Positions 26,728-36,168 are shown, counted from the stretch's first letter. The stretch is DNA of 64,000 nt from Serinicoccus marinus DSM 15273 (GCF_008386315.1 NZ_CP043808.1:3224001-3288000), one strand, 5' to 3'. The notes: generated by a model from the letters alone, not told the origin. Numbers and translations: made by a program.

Positions 26728-27252
26728 ATGAGCCTGACCCTGCTCACCGGGGGCGCGCGCAGCGGCAAGTCCGCCCTCGCCGTCCGCCGGGCACGGCACG
26801 GCGACGACCCGGTGGTCTTCGTCGCCACCGGCCAGCCGCGGGACGCGGAGATGGCCGACCGGATAGCCCGCCACCGTGCCGAGCGCCCGACGGGCTGGAG
26901 CACCGTCGAGGCGCCCGTCGAGCTGGTCGACGCCTGCGCGGCGCTCGACCCCGGCGCCTGCGTCGTCGTCGACTGCCTGGCCCTGTGGGTCTCCAACCTC
27001 CTGGAGCACGGCGACGACGAGGCGACCACCCTCGGTCGGGCACGCTCGCTGGCAGGGTGGGCCTCGGCATACCGAGGGCGCGTGATCGTCGTCACCAACG
27101 AGGTCGGCCTGGGGATCGTCCCCCTGCACCCGGTGTCGAGGGACTACCGTGACCGTCTGGGCCGGGTCAACGCCGTCCTGGCCGCGGAGGCCGACCTCGC
27201 GCAGCTCGTCGTCGCCGGCCGTACCCTCACCCTCGACCCTCCGGAGGACTGA
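26728..27252 (+). CDS. cobU: Adenosylcobinamide kinase/guanylyltransferase CobU
   Basis: A 174-residue bifunctional enzyme that phosphorylates adenosylcobinamide and then transfers GMP to it. The P-loop is LLTGGARSGKSALAVRRA. Conserved CobU segments are VVFVATGQPRDAEM, DCLALWVSNLL and VTNEVGLGIVPLHPVSR. It looks complete and intact. It lies between cbiB and cobT in the salvage operon. Confidence 0.92.
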   Translation: MSLTLLTGGARSGKSALAVRRARHGDDPVVFVATGQPRDAEMADRIARHRAERPTGWSTVEAPVELVDACAALDPGACVVVDCLALWVSNLLEHGDDEATTLGRARSLAGWASAYRGRVIVVTNEVGLGIVPLHPVSRDYRDRLGRVNAVLAAEADLAQLVVAGRTLTLDPPED

Positions 27253-27257
27253 CCAGC

Positions 27258-28385
27258 ATGAGCGAGACCGGGCAGAGCGCCGACCGCGCCCTGATCGACC
27301 GCACGATCGCTGCCATCGGCGGCCCGGACCACGAGAGCTCGGCCGCGGTCGCCCGCGCCTTCGACGGCAAGGTCAAGCCGCGGCAGAGCCTCGGGCGCCT
27401 GGAAGGGCTCGCCGCGCGCGTCGCCGGCATCCAGCGCACCACCACGCCCCGGGTCGACTCCCCGGTCGTCCTGGTGTGCGCCGCCGACCACGGGATCGCG
27501 CGCGAGGGCGTCAGCGCCTACCCGCAGGAGGTCACCGCGCAGATGCTCACGACCTTCGTCAGCGGTCGAGCGGCCGTGTCGATCCTCGCGCACCAGGCCG
27601 ACGCGCAGCTCGTCGTCGCCGACCTCGGGGTGGTCGAGCCGCCGCAGCTGCACCCCACGCACACGTATGCCCCGGTGCTGGACCGGCGGGTGCGCGCCGG
27701 GACCGACAACAGCGCCGAGGGCTGGGCCATGACCCGCACCGAGGCCGAGCAGGCGGTCGCGGTGGGGATCCGCCTGGCCGAGGAGCTCATCGAGGACGGC
27801 GCCGACCTCATCGCGCTGGGCGAGATGGGCATCGGCAGCACGACGACCGCCAGCATCCTCACCTCTGCGATCCTCGACCGCGACCCGGCACGCGTCGTGG
27901 GTGCCGGGACCGGGCTCGAGGGAGAGGCGCTGGCGCACAAGGTCGAGACGGTCGACGCCGTCCTCGCGCGGCACGACGACGTCGAGCAGCCGTGGGACGT
28001 GCTGGCCGCGATGGGCGGCCTGGAGATCGCCGCGCTGGCGGGAGTGGCGCTGGGGTGCGCCGCGCACCGCGTGCCGGCGCTGCTGGACGGGTTCATCAGC
28101 ACCGCGGGGGCGCTGGTCGCCTGGCGTCTGTGCCCGTCCGCCGCCGACGCGATGATCGCCGCGCACCGCTCGACCGAGCCCGGCCACTCCATGCAGCTGG
28201 AGGAGATGGGGCTCACCCCGCTGCTCGACCTGCAGATGCGGCTCGGCGAGGCCAGCGGGGCGGCCCTCGCGATCCCGCTCATCCGCTCCAGCCTGGCGCT
28301 GCTGCAGGACATGGGCGAGCTGGCCGATCTGAGCAGCGATCCTGCGGGCGCGGACGGCGGCGGTGCGACGGCCGACGGAGCCTGA
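27258..28385 (+). CDS. cobT: Nicotinate-nucleotide:dimethylbenzimidazole phosphoribosyltransferase CobT
   Basis: A 375-residue CobT that activates the lower-ligand base. Diagnostic segments are CAADHGIAREGVSAYPQEVT, GEMGIGSTTTASIL (the conserved Glu/Gly loop), and the C-terminal PGHSMQLEEMGLTPLLDLQMRLGE region, whose Glu is the catalytic base in the family. It starts six bases after the cobU stop and is followed closely by cobS. Confidence 0.92.
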   Translation: MSETGQSADRALIDRTIAAIGGPDHESSAAVARAFDGKVKPRQSLGRLEGLAARVAGIQRTTTPRVDSPVVLVCAADHGIAREGVSAYPQEVTAQMLTTFVSGRAAVSILAHQADAQLVVADLGVVEPPQLHPTHTYAPVLDRRVRAGTDNSAEGWAMTRTEAEQAVAVGIRLAEELIEDGADLIALGEMGIGSTTTASILTSAILDRDPARVVGAGTGLEGEALAHKVETVDAVLARHDDVEQPWDVLAAMGGLEIAALAGVALGCAAHRVPALLDGFISTAGALVAWRLCPSAADAMIAAHRSTEPGHSMQLEEMGLTPLLDLQMRLGEASGAALAIPLIRSSLALLQDMGELADLSSDPAGADGGGATADGA

Positions 28386-28391
28386 GCACCG

Positions 28392-29144
28392 ATGATCGCC
28401 GCGCTGCGGGACGCGACGAGCTTCCTGACCCGGGTGCCGCTGCCACAGCGCGAGGGCTTCGACCTGGCCCGGGCGGCCTGGGCGTTCCCGATCGTGGGGG
28501 CTGGTGTCGGGGCGGTCGTGGGTGCGCTCGCCTGGGGCGCCGGCCTGCTGGTGCCGCCCCTCGTGGCCGCGACCCTCGCCGTGCTGGCCGAGGTCCTGCT
28601 CACCGGTGCCCTGCACCTGGACGGGCTGGCGGACTGTGCCGACGGCTGCGGCGGGCACGACCGGGAGAGCCGGCTGCGGATCATGAAGGACCACGCCGTC
28701 GGGGTCTACGGCACGGCCGCAGTGGTGCTGGCGCTCGTGCTGCAGATCGCGGCCGTCCAAGCGCTGCTGGGGTCGCTCGAGTGGTGGGGCGTCGTCGCGG
28801 TGCTCGCCTCGGTCGGCGCGCTGTCGCGCTCGGGCATGCTCACCGTGGCGCTGCGGCTGCCGTCGGGGCGGCCCGAGGGGACGGCGGGGCCGCTCGTGCG
28901 GGGGTTGCGGACCGGCCCGGTGGTCGTGGCAGGCGGCCTGGCGGGGCTGTCGACGCTCGCGCTCTGGCCGATCGGGGTCTGGGTGGGGGTATGCGTGCTG
29001 CTCGCCGCCCTCGTCGTGCCGCTGCTCGTCGAGGTGTGGGCGGAGCGGACGCTCGGCGGCGTGACCGGTGACGTGCTCGGCGCGACGGCGGTGCTCACCC
29101 AGCTCGCTGCCCTGATCGGCGCCCTGGCGCTGCCCGGTCTCTGA
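28392..29144 (+). CDS. cobS: Adenosylcobinamide-GDP ribazoletransferase CobS
   Basis: A 250-residue membrane enzyme that joins the activated lower ligand to adenosylcobinamide-GDP. LTGALHLDGLADCADGCGG and ESRLRIMKDHAVGVYG are the family's metal-binding and signature motifs, with several hydrophobic helices after them. It is the last gene of the operon. Confidence 0.92.
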   Translation: MIAALRDATSFLTRVPLPQREGFDLARAAWAFPIVGAGVGAVVGALAWGAGLLVPPLVAATLAVLAEVLLTGALHLDGLADCADGCGGHDRESRLRIMKDHAVGVYGTAAVVLALVLQIAAVQALLGSLEWWGVVAVLASVGALSRSGMLTVALRLPSGRPEGTAGPLVRGLRTGPVVVAGGLAGLSTLALWPIGVWVGVCVLLAALVVPLLVEVWAERTLGGVTGDVLGATAVLTQLAALIGALALPGL

Positions 29145-29214
29145 GCCACCGCTCACTGTCTCTCGCCTCTGCCTCGATGAACGGTGCGCCCCGACCGACT
29201 CTCCGGTCCCGCCG

Positions 29215-29266
29215 CCCGAGGACAGAGCCGGCTGCCCCTTATCCCGAGGGCAGAGCCGGCTGCCCC
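29215..29266. repeat. Tandem 24-bp direct repeat
   Basis: CCCGAGGACAGAGCCGGCTG with four further bases (29215-29238) recurs at 29243-29266 with one mismatch, a 28-bp period. It sits between cobS and the phosphodiesterase gene, ending about 28 bases before the GTG start. Confidence 0.5.
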
Positions 29267-29294
29267 CGGGCCCTCGGTGGGTAGGTTGGCCCAC

Positions 29295-30302
29295 GTGAGT
29301 GAGTCAGGACGCCCGGAGTCAGGAGACCAGCCGGAGCCGGAGCAGCGATCCCATCGTGCCGACCCCTCCGACACGCCGGCCGACCCGGTGCAGTTCGGCC
29401 AGCACCCGGCACCGCTCCGCACGCTGGTCCACCTCAGCGACACCCACCTCCTGGCCGACGGGGCGCTGCAGTTCGGCGCGATCGACACCACCGCCCGGCT
29501 GTGCACCGCCCTCGAGCGGCTCGCCCGTCTCGACCCCGCGCCCGACGCGATCGTCGTCACCGGTGACCTCGCCGACAAGGGCGAGCCAGGGGCATACCGG
29601 CAGCTGCGCGACCTCCTCGACCCGCTCGCCGCGGACCTCGGAGCCCAGATCGTGTGGGTGATGGGCAACCACGACGAGCGACCGGCCTACGCCGCGGGCC
29701 TCTTCGACCGCGAGGCGACTACGGACGAGCCGCAGGACGCGGTGCACGACATCGGCGGGCTGCGGGTGATCTCGCTGGACACGACGGTGCCCGGCTACCA
29801 CCACGGCGAGCTGCGGGAGGCCCAGCTCGCCTGGCTCGCGGAGGTTCTGTCGACACCTGCCGAGCAGGGCACCATCCTCACGCTGCACCACCCGCCGATC
29901 CCCGTCCCGCTGGTGCCGGCGGCGGCGATCATCGAGCTGCTGGACCAGGACCGGCTGGCCGCGGTGCTCGCCGGCACGGATGTCGTCAGCATCCTCGGCG
30001 GGCACTTCCACTTCTCCTCCCACTCGACGTTCGCGGGGATCCCGGTGAGCGTGGCCGCGGCGACCTGCTATCTCGAGGACCCTGCGCCGGACGCGCGCTT
30101 CACCTCGGCGGTCGACGCGCACCAGTCGGTCAACGTCGTCCACGTGTATGCCGACCGCGTCGTCCACTCGATCGTCCCGGTCGCTGCGGGCCCAGAGGTC
30201 GCGGGGCACCCCGCGGAGGCAGCCGCGCAGCTCGCGCAGATGAGCCCGGAGCAGCGCCGCGAGCTGGTCTCCCGCAAGGACTCGCCGCTCAACAGCGGGT
30301 AG
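29295..30302 (+). CDS. Calcineurin-like metallophosphoesterase (CpdA-like)
   Basis: A 335-residue phosphodiesterase. Metal-binding motifs in order are LVHLSDTHLLADG, VVTGDLADKGEP, WVMGNHDER, LHHPP and GGHFHFSS, the standard set of class III cNMP phosphodiesterases and relatives. A 30-residue acidic N-terminal extension precedes the domain. GTG at 29295. It may hydrolyse cyclic nucleotides, but the substrate cannot be fixed from sequence. Confidence 0.85.
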   Translation: MSESGRPESGDQPEPEQRSHRADPSDTPADPVQFGQHPAPLRTLVHLSDTHLLADGALQFGAIDTTARLCTALERLARLDPAPDAIVVTGDLADKGEPGAYRQLRDLLDPLAADLGAQIVWVMGNHDERPAYAAGLFDREATTDEPQDAVHDIGGLRVISLDTTVPGYHHGELREAQLAWLAEVLSTPAEQGTILTLHHPPIPVPLVPAAAIIELLDQDRLAAVLAGTDVVSILGGHFHFSSHSTFAGIPVSVAAATCYLEDPAPDARFTSAVDAHQSVNVVHVYADRVVHSIVPVAAGPEVAGHPAEAAAQLAQMSPEQRRELVSRKDSPLNSG

Positions 30303-30325
30303 CGGGTCGGGTTGCTGTGACGGCC

Positions 30326-30489
30326 GACCGTCGAATGCCTGCCCCGGCGCCATTTCCCCGGTCAGTAGCCCGGCCCGTCTCCCACGTGACCGTGGAATGC
30401 CTGCCCCGGCGCGACTTCCCCGGTCAGTCGGAGGGCTCCCGTCGGGGGTGACCGTCGAATGGTTGCCCCGGCAGAACTTCCCCGGTCGG
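30326..30489. repeat. Three 40-bp repeats at an exact 62-bp period
   Basis: Units at 30326-30365, 30388-30427 and 30450-30489 share GACCGTCGAATGCCTGCCCC as their first half, with few changes, and TTCCCCGGTCAG at the end. The two spacers are both 22 bp and unrelated to each other. Each unit is bounded by GACCG and CGGTC inverted ends. The array fills the gap between the phosphodiesterase and the kinase gene. Role unknown. Confidence 0.8.
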
Positions 30490-30531
30490 CCGGACGGCCA
30501 ATAGCGATCCATCGAGCCCTAGGCTGACCCG

Positions 30532-31491
30532 GTGCCCGACCTCATCCCCCCGGCCTTCGCCGACCTGGTCCGGGACCGCCCTGCCGACGAGCTCCTCCAG
30601 AGCCTGCCCGGGCGGGCGGGGCAGCCCCGGGCGGTGGACGGCGCCATCTGGCTGCGTCAGCTGCCGGCCCAGGTCGAGCGGCTGCTGCACGACTGGCGGC
30701 TCGAGGTCGACGGGCCCAGCCGGCACGGCGAGTGCGCGCTCGTGGTGCCGGTGCGACGGCATACGGGCGCGGCGGCCGCGCTCAAGGTGACCTGGCCGCA
30801 CGCCGAGGCCCGGCACGAGCACCTGGCGCTGCGCGCCTGGGACGCCCAGGGCGCCGTGCGGCTGCTCGCCGCAGAGCCCGCCTCCTCGGCGCTGCTCCTG
30901 GAGCGCCTCGACCCCGAGCAGTGCCTGCGGGACCAGCCGCTGCTCGAGGCCTGCGAGGTCATCGGCACCCTCATCCGCGCGCTCGACCGGCCCGCACTCC
31001 CCCGCATCGACACCATCGAGACCAAGGCGCAGCGCTGGGCCGAGCAGCTCTCCCACGGCACCCCGCTCGTGCCGCGCCGGCTCATCGAGCAGGCCGCCTC
31101 GACCCTCCCCGACCTGTTGACCGGCACCTCCGCCTCGCTGGTGCACGAGGACCTGCACGACCTCAACGTGCTCGCCCCGCTCCCCGGCGCGATCGACCGC
31201 GGTGACTGGCTCGCGATCGACCCCAAGCCGATCGCCGCAGAGCAGGCGTATGCCGTCGCCCCCGTCATCTGGAACCGCGCCGAGGAGGCCGCGCGGGCCA
31301 GCAACCTGCGCACCCATGCGCGACTGCGTGCCGACGTCGTCGCCGAGGCGGCGGGGCTGGAGGAGGACCGGGTGCGGGCCTGGACGTTCGTCCGGCTCGT
31401 GCTCAACGCCGTGTGGGCGGCGCCGCACGCGCCCGCCTCCGACGACTTCCGGGCGCGGATGATCGCCCTGGCGAAGGCGTTCACCGACTGA
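30532..31491 (+). CDS. Aminoglycoside/hydroxyurea-type phosphotransferase
   Basis: A 319-residue protein-kinase-like small-molecule kinase. The catalytic loop is SLVHEDLHDLNVL (Brenner motif with Asp and Asn), and the Mg-binding segment is WLAIDPKPI. This is the layout of the APH(6)/hydroxyurea kinase family. GTG start at 30532. It could inactivate a streptomycin-like or other compound, but household roles are equally possible; resistance should not be assumed. Confidence 0.75.
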   Translation: MPDLIPPAFADLVRDRPADELLQSLPGRAGQPRAVDGAIWLRQLPAQVERLLHDWRLEVDGPSRHGECALVVPVRRHTGAAAALKVTWPHAEARHEHLALRAWDAQGAVRLLAAEPASSALLLERLDPEQCLRDQPLLEACEVIGTLIRALDRPALPRIDTIETKAQRWAEQLSHGTPLVPRRLIEQAASTLPDLLTGTSASLVHEDLHDLNVLAPLPGAIDRGDWLAIDPKPIAAEQAYAVAPVIWNRAEEAARASNLRTHARLRADVVAEAAGLEEDRVRAWTFVRLVLNAVWAAPHAPASDDFRARMIALAKAFTD

Positions 31492-31546
31492 GCGCCGCCG
31501 CGGGCCCCTGCATACGCTCGACAGGAAGCACTCCAGGGAGGAGCAG

Positions 31547-31942
31547 ATGGTCCAGCAACCCAAGGATGCAGCGCGCGAGCTGTGGACCTGGTGGCGGCTC
31601 GTCGTCGTCGCGGTGGCCTGCGGCCTCGGCACGGCCGCGCTGCAGGTATGGCTGCTGGGCCAGGACAGCGGCACGGCGACAGAGAGGGCAGGGTGGACGG
31701 TCCCCATGGTGCTGACGGTCGCGGCGGCGCTGGCGGCAGGGTGGGTCGCCTCTGCAGGGTCGCGTCGCGCTCTCCTGTGGCTCGCGGTGGCGGGCTATGC
31801 CGCCCTCGGGGTGTCGAGCCTGCTGTCGGTGGGCGTGGGCTACCTCGCGGCGGGCGGGATGCTGGCGGTGGCCGCTGCCACGTGCTCAGACTCCCGCCGC
31901 AGCGGCTCGCTGCTGACCGCAGATCACGGGCAACAGCACTAG
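31547..31942 (+). CDS. Small four-helix membrane protein
   Basis: A 131-residue protein with about four hydrophobic segments (starting WWRLVVVAVACGLGTAALQV). No family is recognised. It starts at ATG 31547 after AGGGAGGAG. The next small gene follows after 11 bases, so the two may be co-transcribed. Confidence 0.6.
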   Translation: MVQQPKDAARELWTWWRLVVVAVACGLGTAALQVWLLGQDSGTATERAGWTVPMVLTVAAALAAGWVASAGSRRALLWLAVAGYAALGVSSLLSVGVGYLAAGGMLAVAAATCSDSRRSGSLLTADHGQQH

Positions 31943-31953
31943 GCTCCCCGTTC

Positions 31954-32130
31954 ATGGGCCAGGCATGGGAGCGCACCAAGGAGTACCTCGGTCTGCGACC
32001 GCGCGACCAGGGTGCGCAGGCGATCGTCGACGGCCCGCGGGTCTGCGAGGAGTGCTTCGCGCTGGTCCCCCGCGCCAACGTGGACGACCACACCGCCTGG
32101 CACCGGAGGTTGGCGCAGCGGACCCGGTGA
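31954..32130 (+). CDS. 58-residue putative zinc-finger protein
   Basis: A small protein with one compact zinc-finger-like motif: CEECFALVPRANVDDHTAWH, i.e. Cys-x2-Cys followed by two His. The N-terminal half is MGQAWERTKEYLGL. Such mini zinc ribbons occur in many actinobacterial genomes with unknown roles. Confidence 0.6.
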   Translation: MGQAWERTKEYLGLRPRDQGAQAIVDGPRVCEECFALVPRANVDDHTAWHRRLAQRTR

Positions 32131-32171
32131 CTGGCTGAGCGCCGCCGCGACCCCCGGAATACGCTCGAGGG

Positions 32172-33049
32172 ATGCAGACACGGACGATCGGCAACTCCTC
32201 CGTCGGCGAGCACCAGGTCGGTGCGATCGGCCTGGGCTCATGACCTTCGACCAGAGTGGCGAGCAGCCCCGCGAGCAGCTCCTCGACACCGTCCGCGCCG
32301 CGCTGGACGCGGGCGTGACGCTCTTCGACACGGCGGACGCCTACGGCCCGGGCGACAAGGGAGCCGGCGCGCAGGGCGAGAACGAGCGCCTCATCGCCTC
32401 CCTCCTCGACGAGCTCGGCGTGCGTGACCAGGTCCTGCTCGCGACCAAGGGCGGGCACGTGCGCACCGACGGCGGCGACTGGGCCACCGACAGCACCCGC
32501 AGCCACCTCACCTCCGCGGTCGACGCCAGCCTCGAGCGGCTCGGGGTCGAGCAGATCGCGCTCTGGCAGCACCACCGCCCCGACCCGGACACCTCGGACG
32601 AGGAGACGTTCGCCACGCTCAAGCACATCGCGGACTCCGGCAAGGTCAGGATGATCGGCCTGTCCAACGCCGACCCGGCACAGATCCGCGCGGCGCACGA
32701 GGTCCTCGGCGACGCGCTGGTGAGCGTGCAGAACCAGTTCAGCCCCAAGTTCCGCAGCAGCCACCCCGAGATCGAGGTCTGCGCCGAGCTAGGCCTCGCG
32801 TTCCTGCCCTGGTCGCCGCTGGGTGGCCTCAACGACGCCAAGCAGCTGGCCGAGCACCACCCGGCCTTCGCCGAGGTCGCACAGGAGCGCGGCGTCAGCC
32901 CGCAGCAGGTCGCGCTGGCCTGGGAGCTGGCGCAGTCGCCGGTGGTCATCCCCATCCCCGGGGCCAAGCGCCCCCAGTCGGTCACGGACTCGGCGGCCGC
33001 CGCCGACCTGCAGCTCAGCGACGAGGAGCTGGCCCGCCTGAACGGCTGA
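32172..33049 (+). CDS. Aldo-keto reductase (frameshift near the start)
   Basis: An AKR of about 292 residues. The N-terminus from ATG 32172 (TIGNSSVGEHQVGAIGLG) loses one base near 32238, which creates a stop; the conserved frame resumes as MTFDQSGEQ and continues with FDTADAYGPG, ATKGGHVRTDGG, and SGKVRMIGLSNAD to the C-terminus. The catalytic Asp/Tyr (DTADAY) and Lys (ATKGG) are present, as is the QHHRPDPD position. An internal start at 32240 could also produce a slightly short protein. Confidence 0.8.
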
Positions 33050-33088
33050 CCCTCCCGCGCGAGCCGGGTTGTCGCTAGGCTGCGGCGG

Positions 33089-33732
33089 ATGAGCGCACCG
33101 GCGGGCGTGGCCGTGGACGTCGACTGGGCGCGGGTGGCGACCGAGTTCCACCGCGACCGGGACGTGATCGCGACGCGCACCGCGATCCACGCCTCGCGGG
33201 TCGACCTCGGGGAGTTCACCGGAGCCAGGTGGTCGTCGCGCTCGACGGCACGAAGCCGGTGGGGGTGTCGGTCGTCGTCGTCGACGCCGGCGCTCCCGTG
33301 GCGCTGCTGTCCTACCTCGCCAGCCACCCGACGCGGCGGGCGCACGGGGTGGGGTCGCTGCTGATGGAGCAGGTCCGGGCTCGCGAGCCGATGCTGCTCA
33401 TCGAGATCGAGGACCCGCGCGAACACGCCGAGCGGGGCTTCGGCGACCCCTGGCGCCGGGTCGGGTTCTACCGTCGGCACGGGGTGCGGGCGCTCGACGT
33501 GCCGTTCTTCCAGCCGCCGGTGGCGCCAGGCCGGCCGCGGGTCGAGGGCATGCTGCTCGGGGTGCTGACCCCGGCGGCGGTCCCCGACCAGATGGCGACA
33601 GCACCGATCCGTGTCTACCTCGAGGACTACCTGCGCGGCTCCGGGGAGGACCTCGACCAGCCGCCGGCCAGCACGCTGCTCGCGGCGCTCACCGGACCGA
33701 CGGTGCGGGTCGTCGACCTGCCGGCAGCCTGA
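33089..33732 (+). CDS. GNAT-like acetyltransferase (frameshift in sequence)
   Basis: The first 45 codons (VDVDWARVATEFHRDRDVIA) and the remaining frame from about 33229 (VVVALDGTKPVGVSVVVVD, SHPTRRAHGVGSLLME) join into one protein of about 214 residues if one base is restored near 33227. The RRAHGVGSLLM segment is the acetyl-CoA loop. The substrate is unknown. Confidence 0.7.
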
Positions 33733-33757
33733 CGGCGTTCGCCCACGCGGCCCGCCC

Positions 33758-35131
33758 TCACTTGCGCGACGACTCGTAGCGCGCCAGCGCCTCCTTGCGC
33801 TCCTCCGCGTGGTCGACGATGCGCTCGGGGTAGCCCTCGGCATACCCGTCGTCGTGGTCCCACGGCTGGTGCGCGGACTTGCCGGAGAGGTGGCGCAGCT
33901 CGGGCACCCAGCGGCGGACGTAGTCACCGGTCGGGTCGAACTTCTCGCCCTGCGTGATGGGGTTGAAGACGCGGAAGTAGGGCGAGGCGTCGGTGCCGGT
34001 CCCGGCGACCCACTGCCAACCGTGATTGTTGCTGGCGATGTCGCCGTCGACGAGCCGGTCGAGGAACCAGCGGGCGCCGGTCGGCCACCACACGTGCAGG
34101 TCCTTGGTGAGGAAGCTGGCGGTGATCATCCGCACCCGGTTGTGCATCCAGCCGACCTCGCGCAGCTGCCGCATCCCCGCGTCGACGACGGGGAAGCCGG
34201 TGCGCCCGTCCTTCCATGCCTCGATCGCGTCGTCCGGCTCGTCGTAGTCCATCCCGGGCAGCGCGTCGCGCAGGTCCTCCCACGCGCTGCGCGGGTTCTG
34301 GAAGAGCACGTCGGCGTAGAACTCCCGCCAGGCGATCTCCTGCTCGAAGGTCTGGGCGCCCTTGGAGCGCTTGTCTGCCAGGTCGGCGAGGATGGTCCGC
34401 GGGTGGATGGCGCCGATCTTGAGGTAGGCCGAGAGCCGGCTGGTGCCGTCGATGGCCGGCTTGTCGCGGTCGCCGTCGTAGTCGTCGAGCGCCTCGTCGC
34501 GGAAGTCGCGCCACCGCTGCAGCGCGGCCTTCTCCCCCGCCTCGGGCATCGTCGGCAGGTCGTCCTCGCGCAGCGCCTTGTCGAGCATGTCGAGCGCCTT
34601 CTGGTGGCTGTCCACCTCGACCAGGTCGAGGGAGCGCGGGTATGCCGCGGGCTCGGGCCAGCCGTGGTCGCGCCAAGCGCGGTGGAAGGGGGTGTAGACC
34701 TTGTAGGGGTCGCCCGAGCCGTTGCGGACGAGGCCGGGGCCGACGGCATACGGCGTGCCGGTCTCCACCCAGTCGATGTCCTTGTCCTGCAACGCGTCCC
34801 GGACGGCCTTGTCGCGGCGTACCCCGGCGGGCGTGACCTCGCGGGTGACGTGCACCGAGCCGGCCTCGATCTCGGCGGCGACCTGAGGCACGACCTTCGC
34901 CGGGTCGCCGTGGCGGATGACCAGCCGCCCGTCGAAGTCTTCCTTGGCGGCCTGCAGGCTGGCGGCGAGCCAGGCGCGGCGCACCGGGCCGCCTCGCTCC
35001 CAGAGGCCCGGGTCGACGACAAAGAGCACGGCGATGCCCTCGTCCCCGCCCGCGTCGCGCGCGGCGAGCAACGCCGGATGGTCACCACGGCGTAGGTCGC
35101 GACGGAGCCAGAGCAGGGCGGTCAACGGCAT
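33758..35131 (-). CDS. phr: Deoxyribodipyrimidine photolyase
   Basis: A 457-residue class I CPD photolyase. The N-terminal antenna domain begins ALLWLRRDLRRGDHPALLAA. The FAD-binding domain contains TSRLSAYLKIGAIHPRTI, the DNA/FAD signature GMRQLREVGWMHNRVRM and FLTKDLHVWW, and SNNHGWQWVAGTGTDASPYF. It repairs UV-induced cyclobutane dimers with blue light. It appears complete. Confidence 0.92.
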   Translation of the reverse strand: MPLTALLWLRRDLRRGDHPALLAARDAGGDEGIAVLFVVDPGLWERGGPVRRAWLAASLQAAKEDFDGRLVIRHGDPAKVVPQVAAEIEAGSVHVTREVTPAGVRRDKAVRDALQDKDIDWVETGTPYAVGPGLVRNGSGDPYKVYTPFHRAWRDHGWPEPAAYPRSLDLVEVDSHQKALDMLDKALREDDLPTMPEAGEKAALQRWRDFRDEALDDYDGDRDKPAIDGTSRLSAYLKIGAIHPRTILADLADKRSKGAQTFEQEIAWREFYADVLFQNPRSAWEDLRDALPGMDYDEPDDAIEAWKDGRTGFPVVDAGMRQLREVGWMHNRVRMITASFLTKDLHVWWPTGARWFLDRLVDGDIASNNHGWQWVAGTGTDASPYFRVFNPITQGEKFDPTGDYVRRWVPELRHLSGKSAHQPWDHDDGYAEGYPERIVDHAEERKEALARYESSRK

Positions 35132-35184
35132 ACCTCACAGGTCATGGACCCGACCCTAGGTCGGCCGGGGGCGGGCGGCCAGCG

Positions 35185-36041
35185 CTAGTCGCCGAAGGAC
35201 TCCAGCAGCGCCTCGACGGCGTCCTTGCCGAGCTGGTGGGCGGCCAGCGGGCTGTCGCCGGTGAGGACGTTGCGGTCGCGCGTCGTGGCGCCCGACATGT
35301 CGTCGTTCTGCACGGTCAGGCCCTGCTCGGTGAGGGTCTCGCCCAGCTTCCACGGCATCTCGCCGGGCAGGTAGCCGATCTCCAGGTTGGCACCGAAGTC
35401 CAGGGCATCGGGGAAGGCGACGACGGAGTAGCCGGACAACGGGTTGGTCTCGCGCCCCATCCCGGCGGCGACGAAGGCTGCAGGCCCGTGGCAGATCGAG
35501 ATGATGAGGCGGTCGTGGTCCAAGAACCAGTCGAGGGCGCGCTGCACGTCCGGGCTGGAGGGGAGCCCGTTCATCGCGCCGTGGCCGCCGGGGATGAAGA
35601 CCGCGGCGTAGTCGTCCAGGCCGGCGTCGATGACGTCGGCCAGCCGGTGCGGAGCCTTGAACGCCGCGCGCGTCGCGTCCCAGGTGCCGGTGACGGCCTC
35701 GTCCTCGCGGGGGAAGGCCCACCACTCGACCTTGCCCGGCCCACCGGAAATGGTGGCGATGTCTACGGCATACCCGGCCTGCATGATGTGGTGCATCGGC
35801 AGCAGGGTCTCGACGGGGTGGTTGCCGGTGGAGAAGAAGGTGCCGTTGCGCGTGAGCATGTAGCGCTCGTCGGTGGCGATGACGAGCACCTTCCACCGGT
35901 CGCCTGTGTAGGTCTGCTCGGTCCCAGACCGTCGAAGTTGGTCGTGTCGGCGGTGTTCTGGCTCAGCGAGTAGGGCGAGGGGAAGAAGGCGTTGTCCTCG
36001 GCCGGGTCTGCGGTGGGCTGACGGTCTTCGGTCTGCGACAT
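35185..36041 (-). CDS. hchA: HchA/Hsp31-type DJ-1 family protein (frameshift in sequence)
   Basis: A DJ-1/PfpI superfamily protein of about 285 residues, related to the glyoxalase III and chaperone Hsp31. The catalytic Cys is in [12 protein letters not shown] and the conserved Glu in [10 protein letters not shown]; the insertion typical of HchA ([12 protein letters not shown]) is present. The N-terminal 40 residues (from ATG 36041) are separated from the rest by one missing base near 35925. It detoxifies methylglyoxal in its family. Confidence 0.8.
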
Positions 36042-36168
36042 CGGTGCTCCCTGTCTCGTATGTCTGACTCCCCTGCCCGGTGGACAGGACCTGCCAGTGT
36101 GCACGACGAGGCAGTGGTGCGTGAGCGAGACCTGTCGCTCGCACGCGCGGTACGGCATAGTGGGGCCC

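Noticed and set aside
30326..30489. CRISPR-like array
   Set aside because: Repeats of 40 bp with 22-bp spacers are outside the usual CRISPR geometry, the units are only moderately identical, and no cas gene is nearby.
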